41,607 bases of DNA from an uncultured Erysipelotrichaceae bacterium. Its GTDB lineage: Bacteria > Bacillota_I > Bacilli_A > RFN20 > CAG-826. Below, one piece after another: positions 15,719 to 23,170 of the stretch (position 1 is the first letter of the stretch; every line of letters begins with the position of its first letter). The stretch is taken from the NCBI GenBank assembly GCA_947166565.1, contig CAMVEL010000017.1, positions 1 through 41,607 on the forward strand. Reading direction: 5' to 3'. Under the pieces are notes generated by a model. It had not been told where the DNA came from. It was given only the letters and a program-made list of their open reading frames with translations, and searched no databases. Both the position numbers and the translations under genes were made by a program.

Positions 15719-16878
15719 TCTTTTACCTCCAACAATTCAACTAAGTCCCTAACATACTCGCGGGCAAGACGGTCGCTTTCGACGATATCCGCCAATGTCG
15801 GGAATTCAACATAAGGAACATCGTTGATGGCGTCTGCGACGATTTCCTCAATTCTAAGGAACGGAAGCTTCCCATCCAAAAACGCATACACGGCCTCTTC
15901 GTTTGCCCCATTTAACACCGCGGTTGCGTTGCCCCCGCGATAGAAGGCATAAAGAGCTATACTAGGTGCCGTATAACGTTTGGGATCAAATTCATGGAAA
16001 TGATATGGCCCGAGGTCTTCCATTTTGTTTGCCTTAACCAATTTGAAATCGATCTTGCCTTCATGCAAGGCATAGGAAATCGGAACGTGCATATCTGGTT
16101 TGGAAATATCGGCCAAATAAGACCCGTCCTTCATAAGAAGCATGGAATGGACATGGCTTTCGTCATGCATGATGATTTCGGTTCTATCGAGCGGAAAATC
16201 AAAAAGCCATTTGGCCTCAAGAACCTCGAAACCTTTATTCATCATGGTCGCGGAATCGATGGTGATTTTGGCGCCCATCTTCCATGTAGGATGAGCTAAG
16301 GCATCCGCTGGGGTAACGTTTTTAAGTTCGGCCCTAGTTTTATTGCGGAAACTTCCTCCGCTAGCGGTAATCAAAATCTTGTCGACGTCCTGCGGTTTGA
16401 CGATAGACATCATCTTGGCGATAGCAACATGTTCGCTATCGATGGGATAGATTTTGCCTTTTCCTTCCGAAAGGATGGCTTGAATCAATTTTCCACCGAC
16501 GACTAGCGATTCTTTGTTGGCTAAGCAAAGGATTTTGTTTTCTTCCAAACTGATGATGCTAGGGATGAGCCCAGCAAACCCGACAAGGGCATTGATTACC
16601 ATGTCGCATTCGCATTGGACGATGATTTGTTTAAGCCCCTCATCACCATAATGCCAAACAATCGAGGGATATTCTTTTCTAAGTTTTCTGCATTCCTCAT
16701 GTTCTTGGACGCAGACGTGTTCAATGGTTGGGAACTTATCAAGAATATTCGGAATCTTGCCGACTCGCTTTCCGACGCTTATTCCGCGTAAGCAAAAAGC
16801 ACTAGGCTCGCTAGCAATGATGTCTAGCGATTGCGTGCCTATTGATCCACTCGCGCCTAAAAGCAATACGTTTCTCAT
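15715..16878 (-). CDS. dxr: 1-deoxy-D-xylulose 5-phosphate reductoisomerase
   Basis: A 387-residue enzyme of the MEP isoprenoid pathway converting DXP to 2-C-methyl-D-erythritol 4-phosphate with NADPH and a divalent metal. The N-terminus has the NADPH motif LLGASGSIGTQ; the metal and substrate region includes PIDSEH (~148) and TASGGSFRN; the C-terminal helical domain has GANEEAVYAF. I chose the ATG at 16878, which overlaps the cdsA stop as ATGA; the longer reading frame begins with TTG abutting a GGAGG and is less likely. Position between cdsA and rseP is the standard Firmicutes order. Products feed undecaprenyl phosphate synthesis through UppS in the same run. Confidence 0.96.
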   Translation of the reverse strand: MRNVLLLGASGSIGTQSLDIIASEPSAFCLRGISVGKRVGKIPNILDKFPTIEHVCVQEHEECRKLRKEYPSIVWHYGDEGLKQIIVQCECDMVINALVGFAGLIPSIISLEENKILCLANKESLVVGGKLIQAILSEGKGKIYPIDSEHVAIAKMMSIVKPQDVDKILITASGGSFRNKTRAELKNVTPADALAHPTWKMGAKITIDSATMMNKGFEVLEAKWLFDFPLDRTEIIMHDESHVHSMLLMKDGSYLADISKPDMHVPISYALHEGKIDFKLVKANKMEDLGPYHFHEFDPKRYTAPSIALYAFYRGGNATAVLNGANEEAVYAFLDGKLPFLRIEEIVADAINDVPYVEFPTLADIVESDRLAREYVRDLVELLEVKE

Positions 16879-17927
16879 GAGAAGAGGTTCCAACCTCCAT
16901 CAACGAATATGGTGAGGACCGAAGCGAAAATCGTGCAGAAGAAAACCGAATCCACACGGTCGAGCATGCCGCCATGGGCAGCGAAGATAAAGCCGAAGTC
17001 CTTGATACCGAAATGCCTTTTGATAAAGGAGAACGAGAGGTCTCCTAGCGTACCGATGACCGGTAAGGTAAAGGAGAAGATAACCGCCCACCACCAATGG
17101 CTGTTCGGACCAAAAATAACCATGGAAGGCAATAAGGGGAAGCCGTTTGCGTCATTGATCATCGCAAAGGCAAGACCGCTGAGACCGCCGAGGATGCAGC
17201 CGCCAAAGAAACCTTCCCAGGTCTTTTTCGGGGACACGCGTGGGTTCATTTTGTGCTTCCCGAAGAAGACGCCAACGAAATAAGCCCAGGTATCGGTCAT
17301 GACGCAAGTAAATTCAACGTAGAAGAAGAATACCAAAGAACCCCAATATTTAAATGAGGCGGTGGTGACATCATATCCGGCCGCGGCGAATGTATTGAAT
17401 GGATAATACCTTGCGAAAAGCAAAGACTGCATGCCTATGCCCATTAAGACTGACATCGTGAACAAATAAGCGATATCGGCCATGGAGAAATCTTCGTGAG
17501 CGACCGCGCAGAAGAAAAGCAAGCCCAGTTCAACGGCTATGCCATATACGGAAATTGAAATGGCTTTGAAGTTATTTTCCAAAGAGAAAACGAAGTGTTC
17601 CTTATCCGCCAAATAGGAGGAAACATTCCACTTAACAAACGACCAATAGATAAAGCTTATCGCGCATATATAAACGATTGCCCAAACATACCATTTGTAT
17701 TTTTTCCTTGGGGCGTGGATGGATTCGTAAATCGCAAGGATGCTTGCGACGAGAATCAAACCGAAGAAGACATATCCACCTAAAACGATTGGGGGGATGA
17801 TGACTGCTAAAATGGCAAGGGCAACCAAAACGCGGACTAGCAAAGAGGTCTTCTTCTCTTGGTCGAGTTTGTTCACTTCCAAGGGCAAATGGCCGCGACG
17901 ATTGTTTTCTTTATTCTCATCACTCAT
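16875..17927 (-). CDS. cdsA: phosphatidate cytidylyltransferase
   Basis: A 350-residue polytopic membrane enzyme making CDP-diacylglycerol from phosphatidic acid and CTP, the entry to phosphatidylglycerol and cardiolipin. The family signature near the C-terminus is present (GDLSFSFIKRHFGIKD followed by HGGMLDRVDS), with the metal-binding Asp residues. SPKKTWEGFFGG (~235) is also typical. The protein is longer than the common ~270 residues because of a hydrophilic N-terminus of about 30 residues and extra loops. GGAGGT precedes the ATG. It overlaps uppS by 8 nt and dxr by 4 nt, so the three are translated together. Confidence 0.95.
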   Translation of the reverse strand: MSDENKENNRRGHLPLEVNKLDQEKKTSLLVRVLVALAILAVIIPPIVLGGYVFFGLILVASILAIYESIHAPRKKYKWYVWAIVYICAISFIYWSFVKWNVSSYLADKEHFVFSLENNFKAISISVYGIAVELGLLFFCAVAHEDFSMADIAYLFTMSVLMGIGMQSLLFARYYPFNTFAAAGYDVTTASFKYWGSLVFFFYVEFTCVMTDTWAYFVGVFFGKHKMNPRVSPKKTWEGFFGGCILGGLSGLAFAMINDANGFPLLPSMVIFGPNSHWWWAVIFSFTLPVIGTLGDLSFSFIKRHFGIKDFGFIFAAHGGMLDRVDSVFFCTIFASVLTIFVDGGWNLFS

Positions 17928-18654
17928 TCTTCAAACCTCCAAATCTCCTGTTCCTCTTTTCAAACTCCTTGAAGCAATCAATCAGTTTTTCCCTACGGAA
18001 ATCCGGCCACTTCGTCGGAGTGAAAATAAATTCGGCATAGGCGTTTTGATAAAGAAGGTAATTCGATAGGCGTTGTTCGCCACTTGTTCTGATCATCAAA
18101 TCGATGTCTGGAAGTCCGTTAGTATAAAGATATTTGGCAAAAAGGGCCTCGTTGATATCCGCAACGGCCAGTTTGCCTTCCTTAACTTCCTCGGCAATCG
18201 CCTTGGTCGCACGTACAATCTCGTCGCGAGACCCATAATTCAAGCAAACGTTGATAATCCAATTGTTGTTGTTCTTCGTCCGCTCAATGGCTTCATAACA
18301 GACTTTACGGGTTTGTTCCCTAATGCGCGAAAGATCGCCAGAAACGATTAATTTGGTTCCGATCGAATCGAGATAATCGATTTGCTGATGGAAGAATTCC
18401 TCAAGGTAATCCATAAGGTGGTCGATTTCCTCTTGGGGACGGTTCCAGTTTTCGGTCGAAAAGGCATAAAAACTCATGACCTTGATATTGAATTCACGGC
18501 AAGTCTCAAAGATCTCAATGATTCTTTTGCAGGCTTCGTGATGTCCGAGATGTCGTGGCAAGCCACGAAGGTTGGCCCATCTGCCGTTTCCATCCATAAT
18601 GAAGGCGACGTGGTCGAGTTTTTTGGTAAGTTTAAAATCCTGTTTCTTTCGCAT
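17920..18654 (-). CDS. uppS: isoprenyl transferase (undecaprenyl diphosphate synthase)
   Basis: A 244-residue cis-prenyltransferase that extends farnesyl diphosphate to undecaprenyl diphosphate, the carrier for peptidoglycan and other envelope sugars. Diagnostic motifs: HVAFIMDGNGRWA with the catalytic Asp, RGLPRHLGH, FSTENW, and the late MIRTSGEQRLSNYLL with the diphosphate-binding Arg residues. I prefer the ATG at 18654; the longer frame starts with a TTG overlapping a TATAAT. There is no Shine-Dalgarno, and TATAAT (18669-18664) lies only 9 nt before the ATG, so the mRNA may have almost no leader. A terminator separates it from frr. Confidence 0.95.
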   Translation of the reverse strand: MRKKQDFKLTKKLDHVAFIMDGNGRWANLRGLPRHLGHHEACKRIIEIFETCREFNIKVMSFYAFSTENWNRPQEEIDHLMDYLEEFFHQQIDYLDSIGTKLIVSGDLSRIREQTRKVCYEAIERTKNNNNWIINVCLNYGSRDEIVRATKAIAEEVKEGKLAVADINEALFAKYLYTNGLPDIDLMIRTSGEQRLSNYLLYQNAYAEFIFTPTKWPDFRREKLIDCFKEFEKRNRRFGGLKNE

Positions 18655-18663
18655 AGCGAAAAT

Positions 18664-18669
18664 ATTATA
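18664..18669 (-). promoter_or_regulatory. uppS -10 element close to start codon
   Basis: TATAAT on the minus strand, 9 nt before the uppS ATG. No clear -35 was found at 16-18 nt. With initiation 6-8 nt downstream the leader would be 1-3 nt. Confidence 0.45.
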
Positions 18670-18702
18670 AACCAAAACGAGGCAGAGACTATGTATAAGA
18701 AA

Positions 18703-18724
18703 ACGCGGAAACGAATTTCCGCGT
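18703..18724 (-). terminator. terminator between frr and uppS
   Basis: ACGCGGAAA (18703-18711) pairs with TTTCCGCGT (18716-18724) around a 4-nt loop. On the minus strand it leads into TTTTCTTAT. It ends the frr transcript, which supports a separate uppS promoter. Confidence 0.88.
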
Positions 18725-18750
18725 AATCATCGAAACTATTTTTAATCCAA

Positions 18751-19299
18751 TTAGATTGTGAAGATATCGTTGGTCTTTTTCGCAACGGCATCGTCGACTT
18801 TTTTGATGGCCGAATCGACTTCCTTTTGGATTTCTTCCTCAACGCGATCACGAAGGTCATCGGAATAGGAATCATCATCCTTGAGGAGGGAAAGATAATC
18901 GCGCCTGATGTTTCGAATAGCGACTTTCGCTTCCTCTCCTAAGGCTTTCGCCTTTTTGGCGGTGTCCTTGCGGACTTCTTCACTCATCGGTGGAAAGATA
19001 AGACGGATGCAATCCGCTTGAATCTGTGGGGCGATACCGAGGTTAGCGGCAGCAAGGGCAGAACCGATGCTCTTGACGTCGTTCCTATCGTAAGGTTTGA
19101 CGAGGAGTTGCCTTGGCTCAGGAATCGAGACCGATGAAAGGTCGACGATTGGCATTTTGTCCCCATAATAATCGCAGAGGATTCCGTTGAGGATAGCTGG
19201 GTTAGCCCTTCCTGTGCGAAGTTTGGCGAGGTTACCCTCAAGGGATTCGATTGATTTCTTCATCTTTTCAGAAGCTTCGACTGTGTAGGCATCTTGCAT
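18751..19299 (-). CDS. frr: ribosome recycling factor
   Basis: A 182-residue protein of the usual length (about 185). RRF, with EF-G, splits the post-termination ribosome. Visible family features are the repeated helical N-terminus (EKMKKSIESLEGNLAKLRTGRANP), the beta-rich domain II with SIPEPRQLLVKPYDR, and the C-terminal helix with AIRNIRRDYLS. An AAAGGAG site precedes the ATG. It lies 22 nt after pyrH, so the two are probably cotranscribed, and a hairpin terminator follows. Confidence 0.97.
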   Translation of the reverse strand: MQDAYTVEASEKMKKSIESLEGNLAKLRTGRANPAILNGILCDYYGDKMPIVDLSSVSIPEPRQLLVKPYDRNDVKSIGSALAAANLGIAPQIQADCIRLIFPPMSEEVRKDTAKKAKALGEEAKVAIRNIRRDYLSLLKDDDSYSDDLRDRVEEEIQKEVDSAIKKVDDAVAKKTNDIFTI

Positions 19300-19321
19300 T
19301 GTTTTGTCTCCTTTACCTTAT

Positions 19322-20041
19322 TTAGTCTTTTACAACGGTACCGACCTTCTCCCCCGTAAGGATACGGACAAGGTTTTCAGGTTTTCCCATATCGAATACA
19401 TGAATCTTCAGGCCCTTGTTTTCAAGCAAGGCCGCGGCGGTGAGGTCCATGACCCCAAGTTTTCTTTCTAGAAGTTCGCGGAAGCTGATTTCATCGATAA
19501 TTTTGGCGTTTTTATTTACGCGCGGGTCATCATCATAAATGCCATCGACTCCGTTTTTGCCCATGAGGATGGCGTCACAGCCACATTCGAGGGCGCGAAG
19601 CGAGGCGCAGGAATCGGTGGTGAAATAAGGATTGCCGGTTCCACCAGCGAATATCGTGACGATTCCCTTATCCATATGGTGCATGGCTTTGCGACGGATA
19701 TACGGTTCGCAAACCTGGGGAACGTTGATCGCGGACATTACGCGGCATCTAATTCCGATCTCCTCCAAAGCGCTTTGGACGGCCAAGGCATTCATAATGG
19801 TGCCTAACATTCCCATATAATCGGCAACGGAGGATTCGATACCGATTTTGGAAGCAAGGCGCCCACGCCAAATGTTGCCGGCGCCAACGACTAACCCAAT
19901 TTGGGTTCCAGTCGCCATGACGTCTTTGATGACATTGGCGACGCCCTTAAGTTTTTCACGATCCAAAATCGTACCGTCTTCCTTATCGGCGAGGGCTTCT
20001 CCCGATAATTTGATAATGATTCGTTTGTAGATGTTTTTCAT
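19322..20041 (-). CDS. pyrH: UMP kinase
   Basis: A 239-residue bacterial UMP kinase of the amino-acid-kinase fold, phosphorylating UMP to UDP with ATP. Seen motifs: IIIKLSGEALAD at the N-terminus, VVGAGNIWRGR for phosphate binding, FAGGTGNPYFTTDSCAS and the Lys/Asp of GKNGVDGIYDDDPR. It lacks an obvious Shine-Dalgarno; TATAAT (20057-20052) is 10 nt before the ATG and directly follows the hairpin after tsf. Transcription may therefore restart here with a very short leader. Hexameric family members are regulated by GTP and UTP, which cannot be judged from sequence. Confidence 0.96.
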   Translation of the reverse strand: MKNIYKRIIIKLSGEALADKEDGTILDREKLKGVANVIKDVMATGTQIGLVVGAGNIWRGRLASKIGIESSVADYMGMLGTIMNALAVQSALEEIGIRCRVMSAINVPQVCEPYIRRKAMHHMDKGIVTIFAGGTGNPYFTTDSCASLRALECGCDAILMGKNGVDGIYDDDPRVNKNAKIIDEISFRELLERKLGVMDLTAAALLENKGLKIHVFDMGKPENLVRILTGEKVGTVVKD

Positions 20042-20051
20042 AGTTTAGCCC

Positions 20052-20090
20052 ATTATACAACAAAGAGCCCCTTTGTGTCGGGGCTCTTTG
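20052..20090 (-). terminator. tsf terminator hairpin followed by pyrH -10 box
   Basis: CAAAGAGCCCC (20061-20071) and GGGGCTCTTTG (20080-20090) form an 11-bp perfect stem with an 8-nt loop beyond the tsf stop. The minus-strand tail TTGTTGTATAAT is not a long T-run but contains TATAAT, placed 10 nt before the pyrH ATG. The site may both attenuate read-through and hold a new promoter. Confidence 0.7.
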
Positions 20091-20101
20091 TAAGGATTTT
20101 G

Positions 20102-20950
20102 TTATTCGCCTTTTTCGGTGGAAGCTTCGCCAACCGCATAACGGACGAAGTCGAGAACTTTGATACCGGTCTCTTTTTCGACTTGGGCAACGGTCTTGGT
20201 TCCTTCCGGATCAAGAGCGTAGACCGCATGGTCGAGGCAGAGGTCGCCGATACGGGAATCGACTTTGCGGACAACGATGCTTTCCTTGACGGCATCCGGT
20301 TTGGAAGCGAGTTTTGGATCGTTGGCAACTTCGTTGCGGGCGATGGCAAGTTCCCTCTCACGGTCTTCCGCGGGAGCGGATTCGATATTGAGGTAACGTG
20401 GGGAAGCGGAGACAACGGTCATCGCAAGACCTTTGTTGTATTCACCGCCATCCTTGGACAATTTGACAAGCGCGCTGACGCGGCCATTGCCATGGGTATA
20501 GGATCCGAAGACCTCGTCGCCTTCAGCCTTGAGGATGGCGAAACGGCGGAGAACGAAGTTTTCACGCATCGCAACGGTAGCGTCCGTGAAGAGGATTTGG
20601 GTAAGGGACTTCGCTTCCTCGAGGGTCGCTGGTTCCTCATCATAGATCTTCTCGACGACGGCGTTGACGAATTCAACAAATTTGGGGCTGCCGGAGACGA
20701 AGTCGGTTTCGCAGTTGACTTCGACGATGACGGCCTTCTTGCCGCACTTCTGGCAGATTTTGACGACCGCTAGTCCTTCAGCGGCAACGCGGGCGGCTTT
20801 AGCGGCGGCTTTGGCGATACCTTTTTCGCGGAGGATGTCGATGGCCCTTTCCTCGTCACCATCGGTTTCGGTAAGGGCACGTTTGCAATCCATCAAGCCA
20901 GCACCGGTACGGTCCTGGAGGGATTTGATTTGGGCAATAGAAACAGCCAT
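20102..20950 (-). CDS. tsf: translation elongation factor Ts
   Basis: A 282-residue EF-Ts, the nucleotide exchange factor for EF-Tu. The N-terminal UBA-like part with LRDRTGAGLMDCKRAL-type sequence (here LQDRTGAGLMDCKRALTE) and the core motif EVNCETDFV are clear, followed by the two repeats of the core domain. The region 45-70 includes a CxxC pair (CQKCGKK), which is less usual. AAGGAG precedes the start. The gene is 12 nt after rpsB, and the two form the classic rpsB-tsf operon ending in a hairpin. Confidence 0.97.
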   Translation of the reverse strand: MAVSIAQIKSLQDRTGAGLMDCKRALTETDGDEERAIDILREKGIAKAAAKAARVAAEGLAVVKICQKCGKKAVIVEVNCETDFVSGSPKFVEFVNAVVEKIYDEEPATLEEAKSLTQILFTDATVAMRENFVLRRFAILKAEGDEVFGSYTHGNGRVSALVKLSKDGGEYNKGLAMTVVSASPRYLNIESAPAEDRERELAIARNEVANDPKLASKPDAVKESIVVRKVDSRIGDLCLDHAVYALDPEGTKTVAQVEKETGIKVLDFVRYAVGEASTEKGE

Positions 20951-20962
20951 TGATTTAACTCC

Positions 20963-22021
20963 TTAATCTTCTTTCTTGTCGTCTTTTTCTTCTTCGACTA
21001 CTGGAGCTTCTTCGGCCTTTGGTTCCTCGACCTTCTTCTCAGGACGTGGTCCACGGCCTTCGCGCTTGGCGGCGAAACGGGCGGCACGCTCGGCCTGCAT
21101 CTTGGCATAACGCTCTTCGCGGGCTTTTCTGGCGGCGCGGACAGCGGCACGATGCTGCTCGGCGGCGATGTCGGCAACGCGGATGGCATCGGCCATGGTC
21201 GCTTCTTCGCCTTCATCGACGGTGTGGGCGATTTCGGTAAGTCCGCCACGGGCTTCGACGACGGCATCGGCAAGGGCGCCGATGATCAATTTGATGGCGC
21301 TGGTGGCGTCATTGTTGGATGGGATGGGGAAGTCGATGAGGTCTGGGTCATCGGAGGTGTCGCAGATTGCGAAGACGGGGATGCCGAGCTTATGGGCTTC
21401 GGCGACGGCGTTATGTTCGATGGTCGGATCGACGAGAACAACGGCGTTCGGAAGTTTGCGCATCTCTTTGATGCCTTCGAGGTTCTTCTGCAATTTGGCG
21501 AGTTCTTTCTTAAGGAGAGCGACTTCCTTCTTTGGAAGCTTGTCCCAAGAACCGTCTTCGGAAGCAGTTTCGAGCTCACGGAGTTTCTTGATGCGGTTTT
21601 GGATGGTGCGGAAGTTGGTGAGGGTTCCACCGAGCCAACGGTTGGTGATGTAGAAGGAACCGGAACGGACAGATTCGTCGATGACGATTTGCTGAGCCTG
21701 GAGCTTGGTTCCGACGAAGAGGACTTTTCCGCCACCTTCGACGATGCTCTTCAAAACATTGTAAGAAGCGATTGTGCGTTCGACCGTTTTGCCAAGGTCG
21801 ATGATGTAGATGCCATTACGGGCACCATAGATGAATTTGCCCATCTTTGGATTCCAGCGGCGGGTCTGATGACCGAAGTGAACGCCGGCTTCCAAGCATT
21901 TCTTCATCGTGATGATCGGGGCGTTAGGATCACGGATGAGCTGAGCCATTGTATCCTCAGCAGGCGCGGCTTCCTCCGCGGCAGGGGCAACAGTTGATGC
22001 CTCTAAGATTTCGTCACTCAT
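20963..22021 (-). CDS. rpsB: 30S ribosomal protein S2 with extended termini
   Basis: S2 of about 352 residues from the ATG at 22021 (GGAGGT 8 nt upstream); an earlier in-frame codon at 22036 lies within the ribosome site. The conserved body starts at about residue 39 (TMKKCLEAGVHFGHQTRRWNPKM) and includes RWLGGTLTNF and the VDPTIEHNAVAEAHKLGIPV region. Standard S2 is 230-260 residues, so there is an Ala/Glu-rich N-terminal extension of about 35 residues and a C-terminal tail of about 65 residues rich in Arg, Ala, Lys and Glu. The first part of the tail is basic, the last acidic. These may contact rRNA or other proteins. A 140-nt structured leader and strong promoter precede it. Confidence 0.96.
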   Translation of the reverse strand: MSDEILEASTVAPAAEEAAPAEDTMAQLIRDPNAPIITMKKCLEAGVHFGHQTRRWNPKMGKFIYGARNGIYIIDLGKTVERTIASYNVLKSIVEGGGKVLFVGTKLQAQQIVIDESVRSGSFYITNRWLGGTLTNFRTIQNRIKKLRELETASEDGSWDKLPKKEVALLKKELAKLQKNLEGIKEMRKLPNAVVLVDPTIEHNAVAEAHKLGIPVFAICDTSDDPDLIDFPIPSNNDATSAIKLIIGALADAVVEARGGLTEIAHTVDEGEEATMADAIRVADIAAEQHRAAVRAARKAREERYAKMQAERAARFAAKREGRGPRPEKKVEEPKAEEAPVVEEEKDDKKED

Positions 22022-22165
22022 TTTGGTGACCTCCATTCGTTTGTGCCTCCCCCGTTTCTAACAGCTGACCACCCTCTCGCTTTTTAAGCCTAACTTCGGC
22101 CCGAGAAGGAACACGGCGCTGAATCCGCGGGGTGCGTATTAGCCATTCTCTATAAGAGCGGCCGA
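22022..22165 (-). promoter_or_regulatory. long structured leader of rpsB-tsf mRNA
   Basis: The predicted transcript has about 143 nt before the S2 start. CTTCGGCC near its 5' end (+ strand 22160-22167) can pair with GGCCGAAG further on (22094-22101), an 8-bp perfect long-range stem enclosing about 58 nt that contain CCGCGG and GC-rich arms. A second section with GGGGGAGGC leads to the ribosome site. S2 operons are often autoregulated through such leaders; I could not match it to a named motif. Confidence 0.5.
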
Positions 22166-22170
22166 AGCAA

Positions 22171-22199
22171 ACTATACTCAGCAATGGGCGTGCGTGCAA
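22171..22199 (-). promoter_or_regulatory. rpsB promoter
   Basis: On the minus strand TTGCAC (22199-22194), 17-nt spacer, TATAGT (22176-22171). Initiation would be near 22164. Confidence 0.7.
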
Positions 22200-22261
22200 T
22201 AGAAAAAATGGGCAGTTCTAAAGAAAACTAAAAAATAATGGGGTTCCGCAGGGTTTTCGCC

Positions 22262-23170
22262 CTACTTCTTCCTTTTTGGGAAATGAGTCATATACTCATC
22301 TTGCAGATCTTTTTGGGTCAGATGGGTGTAAATCTGGGTGGTGTTGATGCTCTCATGCCCAAGCAGTTCTTGGATAAGCCTGAGATCAGCGCCTTTTTCC
22401 AACATGTCGGTAGCATAGGTATGACGGAGTTCATGAGGATGAAGGTTCAAGGAAAGGCCGGTTTTCTTTTCAACCGATTTCAAAATGTATTCGAGCCCCC
22501 TAACGGTAAGCTTCTTCCCGTTGGAATTCAAAAATAGCTCTTTGGGACGGACATTTGCCCTAGAAATAAGGATAGGACGCAGTTTTGAAGCATATTGCTT
22601 AATCGCGACCTCGGCGGTTTTATCTAAAGTGGTTAGGCGGTCTTTGTCCCCTTTGCCGCGGACCCTTATGCTATGTGAACCCATATCGATTTGCGAAGGT
22701 TCCAAGGATACGAGTTCGGAAGCGCGAAGGCCAGATGATAAAAGCAAGGCGATTATCGCTTGGTCTCTAAGCATCAATTCGTCGGTCCTCTTTTTGTTTT
22801 CGTCAAGAAGCGTCGCGGCTTCCGCAGGATAAAGGTGATCGGGGTATTTTATCTCCGCTTTGGGCGATTGAATCCTTCTAAAAGGATTGGATTCGATGAC
22901 CCCGTGTATCTGAAGATAGTCGAAATAACCCCTAAAGCAAGAGAGTCTTCTCTGAAGCGTCCGTTTACCGATTTTGCCAGCAATCTGCTCAGAAAGGTAG
23001 TTACGGATTATCTTTTTATCGACCTCTTCGACATTCTTCTTCCGTTTTTGAAGAAAGAGGAAAAAGGACTCCAAATCAAGTCGATACGAGGAAATGGTTT
23101 TATCGCTAAAGGAACGTTGGGCCTTTAGATAAAGGAGGAAGTCTTCTGCGGATTTATCTATCGATGGCAT
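22262..23170 (-). CDS. xerC: tyrosine recombinase XerC/XerD family
   Basis: A 302-residue site-specific recombinase of the length and layout of chromosome-dimer resolvases. The N-terminal SAM-like core-binding domain covers about 1-95. The catalytic domain shows Arg149 in SSGLRASELVSL, a Lys in the following hairpin, HPHELRHTYATDM (His-X2-Arg), LLGHESINTTQIYTH with the His and the nucleophilic Tyr. Its place after trmFO matches codV (xerC) of B. subtilis. It overlaps the end of trmFO by 17 nt and has GGAG upstream. A phage or transposon origin is unlikely given this conserved context; no dif site was found in the window. Confidence 0.92.
   Translation of the reverse strand: MPSIDKSAEDFLLYLKAQRSFSDKTISSYRLDLESFFLFLQKRKKNVEEVDKKIIRNYLSEQIAGKIGKRTLQRRLSCFRGYFDYLQIHGVIESNPFRRIQSPKAEIKYPDHLYPAEAATLLDENKKRTDELMLRDQAIIALLLSSGLRASELVSLEPSQIDMGSHSIRVRGKGDKDRLTTLDKTAEVAIKQYASKLRPILISRANVRPKELFLNSNGKKLTVRGLEYILKSVEKKTGLSLNLHPHELRHTYATDMLEKGADLRLIQELLGHESINTTQIYTHLTQKDLQDEYMTHFPKRKK

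Noticed and set aside
20075-21997. Long forward reading frames opposite tsf and rpsB (232 and 281 residues)
   Set aside because: They are antisense shadows; the minus strand encodes clear EF-Ts and S2, and biased codon use leaves the opposite frame open.
22022-22165. T-box or other tRNA-sensing leader before rpsB
   Set aside because: No T-box consensus sequence or terminator/antiterminator pair was seen, and S2 operons are not usual T-box targets.
22200-22261. dif site near xerC
   Set aside because: No 28-bp XerC/XerD-type inverted site was recognised here or elsewhere in the window.
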